A stretch of 64,000 nucleotides of DNA from Streptomyces sp. NBC_00513. Its GTDB lineage: Bacteria > Actinomycetota > Actinomycetes > Streptomycetales > Streptomycetaceae. Positions 52,965 through 61,272 of this stretch are shown here, piece by piece (positions within the stretch are counted from its first letter, which is position 1; each line of letters begins with the position of its first letter). The position numbers and the translations under genes are program-made. The notes beneath the pieces were generated by a model. The model saw nothing but the letters and a program-made list of their open reading frames with translations. It was not told the origin of the DNA and searched no databases. The DNA lies in contig NZ_CP107845.1 of NCBI RefSeq assembly GCF_041431415.1, positions 6,758,001-6,822,000 on the forward strand. The letters run 5' to 3'.

Positions 52965-54101
52965 CTACCGCGCGGGTGCGTACGCCTGCTTGCTCGCGCA
53001 GGTCCAGATGACCGGCTTGAGCCTGCCCTTCGCGTTCACGGCCGCTCCGCCGACCCGGTCGTCGTCGGTGACCGCGTCGGCCGTGCTCGGCGCGTCCTTG
53101 GCGAGCCGGGGCAGCGCGAGGACCGGGCCGGAGCCGGGCCACCACTGCGCCTGGTCCTGGAGGGTCATCGACTCCGGGTGGAACCTGGCCGTGCCGACGC
53201 TCACGTTCGTCGTCGCGCTGATCGCCTCGAAGGTGCCGTACGGGTGCGTGCTCAGGACGCCGGGGGAGGAGCCGGGGCCGGTGTGCGGGGGCGTCCAGAC
53301 GAACGGCTTGTACTCGTGCCAGGGTCCCCGCCAGTCGTAGCCGACGATCCGACCGCTCTCGTCGATGTCCTGGACGTGGCTCGACTCCGGCGTGCCGCCG
53401 CCGCTGGGCGCCAGCGTGCGCGCCGGGCTTCCGTCCCCCGGCCACAGCACGGGGTGGCTGCCCCGGAGGTGCTCTCCGGTCTCGGGCACCTCGTAGTCCT
53501 GCTCGGACATGCCGAGGACGTCCCCGCGGCCGTTGATGCCGGTGACCATCTCGATGCGCGTGCCCGGGCCCGCGTCCGCCGGCACGGGAAGGTCCCGCAC
53601 CTTCACGCCGTCCTTCCACACGACGCCGCCCGGCGTGCCCCGCGAGACGATGTACCCGGCGTCGTTGACGTCGGCCTCCATGTCGTACCCGTGGCCGCCG
53701 GGCAGCGTGGTGATCGCCGCGGCCCCCTTCCGGTACGAGAACAGCGAGGTTCCCGCGGCGTCGTGGAGCACGCCCACCATCAGGCCGTGCCGGTTGACGG
53801 CGAGCACCCGTCCGCCGGCGTTCGGGTCGGCGAGCGGCACCTTGTGGAGGGTGGTGCCCGTCCAGTACACGGGCTTGCCGCCGGACACGCCGACGCTGAG
53901 GTTCCCCGCCCCGAAGTCCAGCACCCCCTGCGTCTGAACGGAATCCGGGTAGTGGGTGTCGGGCGTCAGCGCGCCCAGGACCTGGATCTTCGGCGTGCAC
54001 GGGGCGGCCGCGGCGGCCGGTCCGGCGGCCGTCACGAGGCCGGCCACGACCATGGCCGCCGCTGCCGCCGCCGTACCCCGTCTGATGCGCACGTTGTTCA
54101 T
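52965..54101 (-). CDS. Secreted extracellular-repeat (HAF-like) beta-propeller-like protein
   Basis: 378 residues. Signal peptide MNNVRIRRGTAAAAAAMVVAGLVTAAGPAAAAAP. Repeating units of about 45-50 residues with N-x-x-G-x-V/I-x-G cores (VNRHGLMVGVL, VNDAGYIVSRG, INGRGDVLGMSE, IDESGRIVGYDW), each followed by P-x-x-W segments (PVYWTG, GVVWKDG, PVLWPGDG, PFVWTPP), as in HAF-repeat propellers. Probably extracellular. The ligand is unknown. A 9-bp inverted repeat lies just upstream. Confidence 0.82.
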   Translation of the reverse strand: MNNVRIRRGTAAAAAAMVVAGLVTAAGPAAAAAPCTPKIQVLGALTPDTHYPDSVQTQGVLDFGAGNLSVGVSGGKPVYWTGTTLHKVPLADPNAGGRVLAVNRHGLMVGVLHDAAGTSLFSYRKGAAAITTLPGGHGYDMEADVNDAGYIVSRGTPGGVVWKDGVKVRDLPVPADAGPGTRIEMVTGINGRGDVLGMSEQDYEVPETGEHLRGSHPVLWPGDGSPARTLAPSGGGTPESSHVQDIDESGRIVGYDWRGPWHEYKPFVWTPPHTGPGSSPGVLSTHPYGTFEAISATTNVSVGTARFHPESMTLQDQAQWWPGSGPVLALPRLAKDAPSTADAVTDDDRVGGAAVNAKGRLKPVIWTCASKQAYAPAR

Positions 54102-54155
54102 CGGTGGAGTCCCCCTGGTGATGACGGTGTGGCGCCGCCGCGCACACGGCGGCGA

Positions 54156-54182
54156 CAGGTGTCATGTCCCCTGTGACACCTG
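54156..54182 (-). promoter_or_regulatory. Inverted repeat upstream of the HAF-like gene
   Basis: CAGGTGTCA-N9-TGACACCTG, 9-bp perfect arms, 55-81 bp before the start codon. TAGCAT on the minus strand lies just beyond, so the repeat sits near the transcription start: operator or 5' hairpin. Confidence 0.5.
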
Positions 54183-54306
54183 CTTGTTGATGCTATCTCC
54201 GAGGGCCGGTCCGTCGGCTGCCCTCGCGGGTACGGATCTCCGGGTGTGGGCCGAGCGGGACCCGGGTCCCCGGGGAGAGACCGGCGGAAGTGGTTCCCAG
54301 ATCCAC

Positions 54307-54323
54307 AAGCGACCGCTTAGTAT
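54307..54323 (+). promoter_or_regulatory. Palindromic operator and -10 box of the acyl-CoA dehydrogenase operon
   Basis: AAGCG-AC-CGCTT (54307-54318) abuts TAGTAT (54318-54323). The arrangement places a regulator across the promoter; it resembles AGCGNNCGCT-type sites found before acyl-CoA catabolism genes. Confidence 0.5.
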
Positions 54324-54365
54324 GCCCGCGGAGCGTGGTTCCTCGACGGCGGCTGGAGGCCCCGG

Positions 54366-55343
54366 ATGCAGGCATGGCGAGTACATACACCCGGCGAGCC
54401 CCGCGAGGCCATGCGCCTCGAAGAGGTTCCCGAACCGATTCCGGGCGAGGGCGAGGTGCGCCTCAGGGTGCTCGCCGCCAACGTCAACTTCCCCGACGCC
54501 CTGCTCGTCCGCGGGCAGTACCAGATCACGCCGCCGCTGCCCTTCACCCCGGGCGTGGAGATCTGCGGCGAGACCGAGGACGGGCGCCGCGTCATCGCCA
54601 ACCCGAGCCTGCCCCACGGCGGCTTCGCCGAGTACGTCACCGCGCCCGCCCGCGCCCTGCTGCCCGCCCCGGACACCCTCGACGACGCCGAGGCCGCCGC
54701 CCTGCACATCGGCTACCAGACCGGCTGGTTCGGCCTGCACCGCAGGGCCCGCCTCCAGGCGGGGGAGACCCTGCTCGTCCACGCCGCCGCCGGTGGCGTC
54801 GGCAGCGCCGCCGTACAGCTCGGCAAGGCCGCCGGGGCCACCGTCATCGGCGTGGTCGGCGGCAAGGCGAAGGTCCGCACCGCCGAGGAACTGGGCTGCG
54901 ACCTCGTGATCGACCGCACGGCCGAGGACCTCGTCTCCCGCGTCAAGGAATTCACCGGCGGACGCGGCGCCGACGTCGTCTACGACCCGGTCGGCGGCGA
55001 CGCCTACACCGCCTCCACCAAGTGCGTGGCCTTCGAGGGACGGATCGTCGTCGTCGGCTTCGCGAGCGGAACGATCCCCACCCCCGCCCTCAACCACGCC
55101 CTGGTGAAGAACTACGCGGTCCTCGGCCTGCACTGGGGGCTCTACGCCATCAAGGAACCCGCCTCCATCCTCGCCTGCCACACCGAACTCACCCGACTGG
55201 CCGCCGAGGGCGCCATCGCCCCGCTCGTCAGCGAACGCGTCCCACTCGCCGACGCCGCCGACGCCGTGCAGCGCCTCGCCGACGGCGCCACCACCGGCCG
55301 CATCGTCGTGCTGCCCGCCCTGGACGGAGGCACCTCCCGATGA
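54366..55343 (+). CDS. Zinc-independent MDR oxidoreductase (NADPH:quinone reductase-like)
   Basis: 325 residues. NVNFPDALLVRGQYQITPPLPFTPGVEICGETEDGRRV and LHIGYQTGWFGLHRRARLQAGETLLVHAAAGGVGSAAVQLGKAAGATVIGVVGG (NADPH-binding) mark the quinone oxidoreductase branch, also called NADPH:quinone reductase/zeta-crystallin-like; the cysteines needed for zinc are missing. Reduces an enone, possibly an acyl-CoA-linked intermediate. Next gene overlaps by four bases (ATGA). First gene of the operon. Confidence 0.92.
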   Translation: MQAWRVHTPGEPREAMRLEEVPEPIPGEGEVRLRVLAANVNFPDALLVRGQYQITPPLPFTPGVEICGETEDGRRVIANPSLPHGGFAEYVTAPARALLPAPDTLDDAEAAALHIGYQTGWFGLHRRARLQAGETLLVHAAAGGVGSAAVQLGKAAGATVIGVVGGKAKVRTAEELGCDLVIDRTAEDLVSRVKEFTGGRGADVVYDPVGGDAYTASTKCVAFEGRIVVVGFASGTIPTPALNHALVKNYAVLGLHWGLYAIKEPASILACHTELTRLAAEGAIAPLVSERVPLADAADAVQRLADGATTGRIVVLPALDGGTSR

Positions 55344-56527
55344 CCACCGCCGACGAACTGCGCGTACGCGTGGCCGAGCTGCTCGCCGCGCATCCGCCCG
55401 CCGACACCCCCCGGGGCGACTTCCTGCGCGCCCGCTTCGACGCCGGGCTGGCCTGGGTCCACTACCCCGAAGGCCTCGGCGGCCTCGGAGCTCCCCGCTC
55501 CCTCCAAGTGCTCGTCGACAGCGAACTCGAAGCCGCCGGAGCCCCCGACAACGACCCGCGCCGGATCGGCATCGGCCTCGGCATGGCCGCCCCCACGATC
55601 CTCGCGTACGGCACCGAGGAGCAGAAACGCCGCTTCCTGCGCCCCCTGTGGGTGGGTGAGGAGGTCTGGTGCCAGCTCTTCAGCGAACCCGGCGCCGGCT
55701 CCGACCTCGCCGCGCTCGGGACCCGGGCGGTCCTCGACGAGGCCGCCGGCGAATGGGTGGTCGACGGCCAGAAGGTGTGGACCTCCAGCGCCCACACCGC
55801 CCGTTGGGCCATCCTGATCGCCCGCACCGACCCCGACCTGCCCAAGCACCAGGGCATCACCTACTTCCTCTGCGACATGCACGCCCCCGGCGTCGAGGTC
55901 CGGCCCCTGCGCCAGATCACCGGCGAGGCCGAGTTCAACGAGGTGTTCCTGACCGGCGTCCGCATCCCCGACGGCCACCGCCTCGGGGCCGTCGGCCAGG
56001 GGTGGGCCGTCGCCCGCACCACCCTCATGAACGAACGCGTCTCCATCGGCGGCATGCGGATCCCGCGCGAGGGCGGCATGATCGCCCCGGTCGCCGCCAC
56101 CTGGCGCGAACGCCCCGACCTGCGCACCCACGACCTCCACCAAAGGCTCCTGGAACTGTGGGTCGAGGCCGAGGTCGCCCGCCTCACCGGCGAGCGACTG
56201 CGCCAACAACTCGTCGCCGGCCAACCCGGCCCCGAGGGCAGCGGCATGAAGCTCACCTTCGCCCGCCTCAACCAGGAGATCAGCGCCCTGGAAGTGGAAC
56301 TCCTCGGCGAGGAAGGCCTGTTGTACGAGGACTGGACCATGCGCCGGCCCGAGATCGTCGACTTCACCGGCCGCGACGCCGGATACCGCTACCTGCGCGC
56401 CAAGGGCAACAGCATCGAGGGCGGCACCAGCGAAATCCTCCTCAACATCGTCGCCGAACGCGTCCTCGGCCTGCCCGCCGAACCGCGCGACGACAAGGAA
56501 CTCGCCTGGAAGGACCTGGCCCGATGA
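55340..56527 (+). CDS. Acyl-CoA dehydrogenase (first of a pair)
   Basis: 395 residues. LFSEPGAGSDLAALGTRAVLDEAAGEWVVDGQKVWTSSAHTARWAILIARTD, EVFLTGVRIPDGHRLGAVGQGWAVARTTLMNERVSIGG, and RYLRAKGNSIEGGTSEILLNIVAERVLGLP; the Glu of SIEGGTSEI is the probable catalytic base. Overlaps both neighbours by ATGA. The partner gene lacks an equivalent base, which suggests a heterotetramer with this as the catalytic subunit. Confidence 0.93.
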   Translation: MTTADELRVRVAELLAAHPPADTPRGDFLRARFDAGLAWVHYPEGLGGLGAPRSLQVLVDSELEAAGAPDNDPRRIGIGLGMAAPTILAYGTEEQKRRFLRPLWVGEEVWCQLFSEPGAGSDLAALGTRAVLDEAAGEWVVDGQKVWTSSAHTARWAILIARTDPDLPKHQGITYFLCDMHAPGVEVRPLRQITGEAEFNEVFLTGVRIPDGHRLGAVGQGWAVARTTLMNERVSIGGMRIPREGGMIAPVAATWRERPDLRTHDLHQRLLELWVEAEVARLTGERLRQQLVAGQPGPEGSGMKLTFARLNQEISALEVELLGEEGLLYEDWTMRRPEIVDFTGRDAGYRYLRAKGNSIEGGTSEILLNIVAERVLGLPAEPRDDKELAWKDLAR

Positions 56528-57684
56528 CCAGCCCGCGCGCCCCCTTCGACCTGCTCTACTCCGAGACCGAGGAAGAGCTGAGGTCCGCCGTACGCTCCCT
56601 GCTCGCCGACCGCTGCGCCCCCGCGAGCATCCTCGCGCGCGTCGAGACGGACCAGCCCCACGACCCGCGGACCTGGCAGACCCTCGCCGCCGGGATCGGC
56701 GCGGCCGGACTGCTGGTACCGGAGAAGCTCGGCGGTCAGGGCGCGAGCCACCGCGAGGCGGCCGTGGTCCTGGAGGAACTCGGCCGGGCCGTCGCCCCCG
56801 TCCCCTATCTGACCGCCGGGGTCCTCGCCGCGGAGATCCTGCTCGGCTGCGACCCCTCCTCGGCCGAGGTGTCCGACCTGCTGCGGCAGGTGGCCTCCGG
56901 TGGGCGGCTCTGCGTCCCCGCCGTGCCGCTGACCCTGGCCCCCGGGGCGCCCCTGCCCACCGGCGTGCGTGACGTCGGAGCGGGCACCCTGACCGGCTCC
57001 GTCACCTCCGTCGCCGACGCGGCCGCCGCCGACGTGCTGCTCGTCCTCGCCGACACCGGGCTGTACGCCGTCCCCGCCTCCGAGGTCACGCTGACCCCGC
57101 TGGTCCCGCTCGACCTGACCCGCCCACTGGCCCGCGTCACCCTCGACGGGGCCGCCGGCACCCGCCTGGCCGACGCCGCCACCGCACGCGCCGCCGTCGC
57201 GGGCGCCCTGCTCACCGGCGCCGGACTGCTGGCCTCCGAGCAACTCGGCCTCGCGGAATGGTGCCTGACGGAGACCGTCGCCCATGTCCGCGGCCGACAC
57301 CAGTTCAACCGTCCCATCGGATCCTTCCAGGCCCTCAAACACCGCCTCGCCCGCCTCTGGCTCGACGTGGCCTCCGCCCGCGCCGCGGCCCGCGCCGCCG
57401 CCGACGCCCTCGCCACGGGCGCCCCGGACGCACCGCTCACCGTGGCCGTCGCCCAGGCGTACTGCTCGGGCGTCGCCGTCCGGGCGGCCGAGGAGTGCGT
57501 GCAACTGCACGGCGGCATCGGCATGACCTGGGAGCATCCCGCGCACCTCTACCTCAAGCGGGCCAAGGCGGACTCCCTGGCCCTGGGTACGGCGGGCCAC
57601 CACCGCGGCCTGGTCGCGGAGTTCGCGGAACTCCCGGCTCCCGGCACCCGCCCCGGGACGGCGGTCGCCGGCCCGACCCCGTGA
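56524..57684 (+). CDS. Acyl-CoA dehydrogenase-like partner subunit
   Basis: 386 residues. Acyl-CoA dehydrogenase fold recognisable from ETEEELRSAVRSLLADRCAP, GIGAAGLLVPEKLGGQGASHREAAVVLEELGRAVAPVPYL, GRHQFNRPIGSFQALKHRLARLWLDVASARAAARAAADAL and CVQLHGGIGMTWEHPAHLYLKRAKADSLALGTAG. The usual E of a GTNEI motif is not present at the C-terminus. Pairs such as this in actinobacteria form alpha2beta2 dehydrogenases acting on bulky (steroid-side-chain) substrates. Start ATG 56524 overlaps the previous stop. Confidence 0.9.
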   Translation: MTSPRAPFDLLYSETEEELRSAVRSLLADRCAPASILARVETDQPHDPRTWQTLAAGIGAAGLLVPEKLGGQGASHREAAVVLEELGRAVAPVPYLTAGVLAAEILLGCDPSSAEVSDLLRQVASGGRLCVPAVPLTLAPGAPLPTGVRDVGAGTLTGSVTSVADAAAADVLLVLADTGLYAVPASEVTLTPLVPLDLTRPLARVTLDGAAGTRLADAATARAAVAGALLTGAGLLASEQLGLAEWCLTETVAHVRGRHQFNRPIGSFQALKHRLARLWLDVASARAAARAAADALATGAPDAPLTVAVAQAYCSGVAVRAAEECVQLHGGIGMTWEHPAHLYLKRAKADSLALGTAGHHRGLVAEFAELPAPGTRPGTAVAGPTP

Positions 57685-57705
57685 CGTGATCCCCGTCCTC
57701 CCGGC

Positions 57706-57831
57706 ATGATCGGAGCCGTCTCCCCGCCCACCCCCGCCGACCCGGCCGTGTACCGCGACGAGCTCGCCGTTCCGCTCGTCGCGGTCGTCGCCGGGGGATC
57801 CGGGGTGACCTCGCCCCTCGGGCCGCGTTAG
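57706..57831 (+). CDS. Small ORF of uncertain reality
   Basis: 41 codons (MIGAVSPPTPADPAVYRDE...VAVVAGGSG...), no Shine-Dalgarno, unusual Pro/Ala/Val composition, between the acyl-CoA dehydrogenase operon and melC1. Possibly a remnant or chance frame. Confidence 0.2.
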   Translation: MIGAVSPPTPADPAVYRDELAVPLVAVVAGGSGVTSPLGPR

Positions 57832-57869
57832 TCCCCGTAGCCGCGGGACCACCGAGCGAGGGAGACCGT

Positions 57870-58232
57870 ATGTACGCCGTACCGCCCGCACCACTCACCC
57901 GGCGCGCGCTCCTGCGTTCGGCCTTCACCGCGGCCGTGCTCGCCGGCACCGCCGCGGCCCTGGCCCCCGTCCTGCGTGCCCGGCGTCCCCGTCAGACGGT
58001 GACCCCGGCCCCGCTCGCCGAGGAGACCTACCGGGGCCGGCACATCGCCGTGGACCTCGCCGGCGTCCGCATCGACGGGCGCCCGCTCCACGTCATGCGC
58101 CGCGCGGACGGCAGCTACCTGAGCGGCGTCAACCACTTCCAGTCGTACGGGACCCCCATGGAACTGGCCCGCGCGGCCGTCGACGAACTCGGCACCAACC
58201 AGCTGGCGATGGCCGCCCCCCACCACGGCTGA
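57870..58232 (+). CDS. melC1: Tyrosinase co-factor (copper chaperone) MelC1
   Basis: 120 residues. Tat-like signal LTRRALLRSAFTAAVLAGTAAALAP, then the MelC1 core EETYRGRHIAVDLAGVRIDGRPLHVMRRADGSYLSGVNHFQSYGTPMELARAAVDEL. MelC1 binds apo-tyrosinase, delivers copper and carries the enzyme across the membrane, since MelC2 has no signal peptide of its own. First gene of the melC operon; GGGAG upstream of ATG 57870. Confidence 0.95.
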   Translation: MYAVPPAPLTRRALLRSAFTAAVLAGTAAALAPVLRARRPRQTVTPAPLAEETYRGRHIAVDLAGVRIDGRPLHVMRRADGSYLSGVNHFQSYGTPMELARAAVDELGTNQLAMAAPHHG

Positions 58233-58248
58233 CGGCAGGAGCCCCGCG

Positions 58249-59112
58249 TTGTACACCCGGCAGAACCAGAAGAACCTGACCAGCGCCCAGAAGAAGCGGT
58301 TCACGGCGGCCGTGCTGGAACTCAAGCGCAACGGCACCTACGACCAGTTCGTGCGGACCCACGAGAAGTACTTCGTGCCCGACCGCGATCGAAAGCTCCG
58401 CGTCGGCCACATGTCCCCGTCGTTCTTCCCCTGGCACCGCCGCTACCTCCTCGAATTCGAGCGGCAGTTGAGGGCCGTCGACCCGGGCGTGTCCGTTCCG
58501 TACTGGGACTGGACCACCGACACCAGCCCCGTGTCCTCCCTCTGGGCCGACGACTTCCTCGGCGGTACCGGGCGTGAGGGCGACCGGCGGGTGACGACCG
58601 GCCCCTTCGCCCACGCCAAGGGGAACTGGACGGTCACCGTCGGCATCACCGAGGCCGCCTACCTCACCCGCAACCTCGGGCGCCCGCAGAACCCGATCGC
58701 CCTGCCCACCCCCGCCGAACTCCGCTGGGCGATCGACGACCCCACCTACGACACCTCGCCCTGGGACTCCACGGCGAGCGCGGGCGGCTTCCGCAACAAG
58801 CTGGAGGGCTGGGCCGCCCCGAAGAGCGAACGCTGGCGCAACCACAACAAGGTCCACCAGTGGATCGGCGGCCACATGACCGGCGGCACGGCCCCCAACG
58901 ACCCGGCGTTCTGGCTCCACCACGCCTTCGTGGACCTCATCTGGGACCGCTGGCAGCAGCGGCACCCGAACTCCGGCTACCTGCCCGCCGCCCCGCTCGC
59001 CCTGGGCGACCTCCAACGCGGCCGGGTGATCGCCCTCGACGAGCCGATGCCCCCGTGGGACGTCACCCCGCGCGAGATGCTCGGCCACCAGGGCCTGTAC
59101 CGCTACGAATGA
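58249..59112 (+). CDS. melC2: Tyrosinase MelC2
   Basis: 287 residues. Type-3 copper ligands are all seen: CuA H38, H54, H63 (THEKY, GHMSPSFFPWH) and CuB H199, H203 (HNKVH), H225 (FWLHHAF), in the spacing of the S. antibioticus-type enzymes. Oxidises tyrosine to L-DOPA and dopaquinone, starting melanin synthesis outside the cell after export with MelC1. TTG at 58249 is supported by AGGAG 7 nt upstream; the next gene hairpin at 59130 ends the operon. Confidence 0.95.
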   Translation: MYTRQNQKNLTSAQKKRFTAAVLELKRNGTYDQFVRTHEKYFVPDRDRKLRVGHMSPSFFPWHRRYLLEFERQLRAVDPGVSVPYWDWTTDTSPVSSLWADDFLGGTGREGDRRVTTGPFAHAKGNWTVTVGITEAAYLTRNLGRPQNPIALPTPAELRWAIDDPTYDTSPWDSTASAGGFRNKLEGWAAPKSERWRNHNKVHQWIGGHMTGGTAPNDPAFWLHHAFVDLIWDRWQQRHPNSGYLPAAPLALGDLQRGRVIALDEPMPPWDVTPREMLGHQGLYRYE

Positions 59113-59129
59113 CCGCCCGGCCCCACGGG

Positions 59130-59161
59130 GAAGGGCCCCCGCCACACGGCGGGGGCCCTTC
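59130..59161. terminator. Bidirectional terminator between melC2 and the chaplin gene
   Basis: GAAGGGCCCCCGCC / GGCGGGGGCCCTTC, 14-bp perfect stem and ACAC loop. Confidence 0.85.
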
Positions 59162-59186
59162 GTCACTCGGCCGTCAGGGCAGGCGA

Positions 59187-59468
59187 TCAGCCGCCGTAGC
59201 CCGCGGTGTGGTGCTGGGCGCCGCCACCCGACTGGTTGATGCAGGTGTTGCCGAACGCCGGGTTCAGCAGACCGATCACGTTGATCGTGTTGCCGCAGAC
59301 GTTGACGGGGACGTGCACCGGGACCTGGACCAGGTTGCCCGACAGGACACCGGGGGAGCCGACAGCCGCACCGTGCGCTCCGGCATCGGCGACTGCCAGA
59401 CCCGCACCGGCAGCGATGCTGCTACCAGCGACAGCGGTGATGGCGAATGCCTTCGCGATACGCGACAT
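59187..59468 (-). CDS. Short chaplin (hydrophobic aerial-mycelium protein)
   Basis: 93 residues. Signal peptide MSRIAKAFAITAVAGSSIAAGAGLAVADAG, then one chaplin domain: GAAVGSPGVLSGNLVQVPVHVPVNVCGNTINVIGLLNPAFGNTCIN with two cysteines, as in ChpF/G/H-type short chaplins. Chaplins assemble amyloid fibrils that lower surface tension and coat aerial hyphae. GAGGAG Shine-Dalgarno before ATG 59468; sigma-BldN-like promoter upstream. Which chp paralogue it is cannot be told. Confidence 0.95.
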   Translation of the reverse strand: MSRIAKAFAITAVAGSSIAAGAGLAVADAGAHGAAVGSPGVLSGNLVQVPVHVPVNVCGNTINVIGLLNPAFGNTCINQSGGGAQHHTAGYGG

Positions 59469-59817
59469 CAAGATCTCCTCGTGGGAAATGGGGGTGCCAC
59501 GCAATCCGTGGCCTTTGACATGGCGTACAACGCGGAGAGGGCCGCGGGGTCACGGGCGTGGCACCCACCCGGTGGCCGAACATCGCACGGACGCACCCGT
59601 GTGGTCCCTCACGGACGGGGCGAACCGACCCGATCCCGCACCGGTCCGCACGCCCGCGCGTCCGCCCGCGCACTCCCCGCGCGCGCAGTCGTTCGGCCGG
59701 CCGGAGGAGCCGGGCCGTGCCGGCCGGGTCACGCCTTGTCTCTCGTCGCGAGGCTGTGCGACCGTGCCCCGGAGGACGGAGTCCGGTGGCCGGCGCACGT
59801 CACCCCAGGAGGACACG
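59469..59817. other. 349-bp intergenic region between the chaplin and esterase genes
   Basis: Contains the sigma-BldN-like promoter for the chaplin gene and, near 59795-59814, the esterase ribosome site. Nothing else recognised; open frames in between have no coding character. Confidence 0.5.
59527..59554 (-). promoter_or_regulatory. Sigma-BldN-type promoter of the chaplin gene
   Basis: On the minus strand CGTGAC, 16-bp spacer, CGTTGT. The sigma-BldN consensus as I recall it is CGTAAC-N16-CGTTGA, so each hexamer differs at one base and the spacing is exact. It lies about 58 bp before the chaplin start codon. Confidence 0.65.
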
Positions 59818-61263
59818 ATGAGCTCAGCGGGCGGTGCCCGACCCCGGGTCACGATCGGCGGCGGTGTGCTCGAAGGCCGCGTGGAGAGCGACGGGAGCGC
59901 CGTCTTCCGGGGCATCCCGTACGCCGCGCCGCCGGTGGGAGCCCTGCGCTTCGCGGCGCCCGCGCCCCCGGCCGGCCGGGCCGGCGTCCGTGACGCGGGC
60001 GCGTTCGGACCCACCGCGCCGAAGGTCCCCTACCCGGGACGCTTCGCGGCCCTGCTGCCCGACCCGGACATCCCCGGCGACGACTGCCTGAACCTCAACG
60101 TGTGGACCCCCGAGCCGGCGGCCGGGGCCCGGCTGCCGGTCATGGTGTGGATCCACGGCGGCGCCCTCACCCGGGGATCCACCGCGGTACCCGTCTACGA
60201 CGGCGCTGCCTTCGCCCGGGACGGCGTCGTGCTGGTCTCGGTCAACTACCGGCTCGGTGTCCTCGGGTACGGGCTCTTCCCCGACGCCCCCGCCAACCGC
60301 GGCCTGCTCGACCAGATCGCCGCCCTGACCTGGGTCCGGGACAACATCTCGGCCTTCGGCGGGGACCCCGACCGGGTCACGGTGTTCGGCGAGTCCGCCG
60401 GGGCGATCAGCGTCGGAGCCCTGCTCGCCGCGCCCCGCGCGGCGGGGCTGTTCGCCCGGGCCGTCCTGCAGAGCGGCGCACCCGAGGTGATGCCCCGGGA
60501 CCGGGTCCGCCCGATGGTCCGCAGGATGGCCTCGCTGCTCAAGGTGCCCGCCACCGCGCGGGCCTTCGCCGACGTCGCCCTGCCCGATCTGCTCGCCGCC
60601 CAGGAGGCGGTGTCGCGCAGGTCGAGCCCGGTCACCGGCGGTCCCGCCTTCGGGCTGGTCGCCGACCCGGACACGCTCCCCGAGGACCCCCTCGCCGCCG
60701 TCGCCCCCGACGTGCCGCTGCTGCTGGGCTGGACCGCCGAGGAGCACCGGCTCTGGCTGGCGCCCACCGGGGCCATGCGGGCCCTGGACCGGATGGGTCC
60801 GCTCGCCGTGGAGCTGGCGCGCGTCCGCGCCGGCAAGGGTCGGGACGCGGTACGGGCCCTGCGCGCGGAACGCCCCGACGCCGGCCCCGCCGACCTCGCC
60901 GGGCACCTGCTCACGGACCGGCTCCTGCGGGACCCGCTGCGGCGCCTCGCCGGATCCCGTCGGAAGGCCCCGAGCCACCTCTACGAGTTCCGGTGGCCCA
61001 GCGGCGTCCCCGGGCTCGGTGCCTGCCACGCCCTGGAGCTGGGCTTCGTGTTCGACACCCTCCACAAGCCGGAGTCCTCCTGGCTGGCCGGGCCCGACGC
61101 GCCCCAGGCCCTCGCGGACGAGATGCACGCGGCCTGGGTCCGCTTCGCCGTCACGGGCGATCCGGGCTGGGAGCCGTGGGACGGCGACGGCCCGCCGAAG
61201 GTGTTCGGCGGGCCGGAGCACGAGGAGCGGGCGTCGGAGCGGGCCGTGGGCGTCGCTCCGTAG
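59818..61263 (+). CDS. Type B carboxylesterase
   Basis: 481 residues. GIPYAAPPVGALRFAAP, CLNLNVWTPEP, VMVWIHGGALTRGS (oxyanion hole), and the nucleophile S193 in GESAGAISV; the His is likely in ACHALELGFVF and the acid in between (E or D in AEEHR). No signal peptide, so intracellular. Substrate: a carboxylic ester, unspecified. AGGAGGAC Shine-Dalgarno before ATG 59818. Confidence 0.92.
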   Translation: MSSAGGARPRVTIGGGVLEGRVESDGSAVFRGIPYAAPPVGALRFAAPAPPAGRAGVRDAGAFGPTAPKVPYPGRFAALLPDPDIPGDDCLNLNVWTPEPAAGARLPVMVWIHGGALTRGSTAVPVYDGAAFARDGVVLVSVNYRLGVLGYGLFPDAPANRGLLDQIAALTWVRDNISAFGGDPDRVTVFGESAGAISVGALLAAPRAAGLFARAVLQSGAPEVMPRDRVRPMVRRMASLLKVPATARAFADVALPDLLAAQEAVSRRSSPVTGGPAFGLVADPDTLPEDPLAAVAPDVPLLLGWTAEEHRLWLAPTGAMRALDRMGPLAVELARVRAGKGRDAVRALRAERPDAGPADLAGHLLTDRLLRDPLRRLAGSRRKAPSHLYEFRWPSGVPGLGACHALELGFVFDTLHKPESSWLAGPDAPQALADEMHAAWVRFAVTGDPGWEPWDGDGPPKVFGGPEHEERASERAVGVAP

Positions 61264-61272
61264 GTCCCGTCG

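Noticed and set aside
57706..57831. 41-codon frame before melC1 as a conserved gene
   Set aside because: No Shine-Dalgarno, no recognisable motif, probably chance. Kept only as a low-confidence entry.
57870..59468. Biosynthetic gene cluster around melC and the chaplin gene
   Set aside because: melC1/melC2 form a two-gene operon and neighbours are an acyl-CoA catabolic operon and hydrolases. No synthase, tailoring or resistance set is present.
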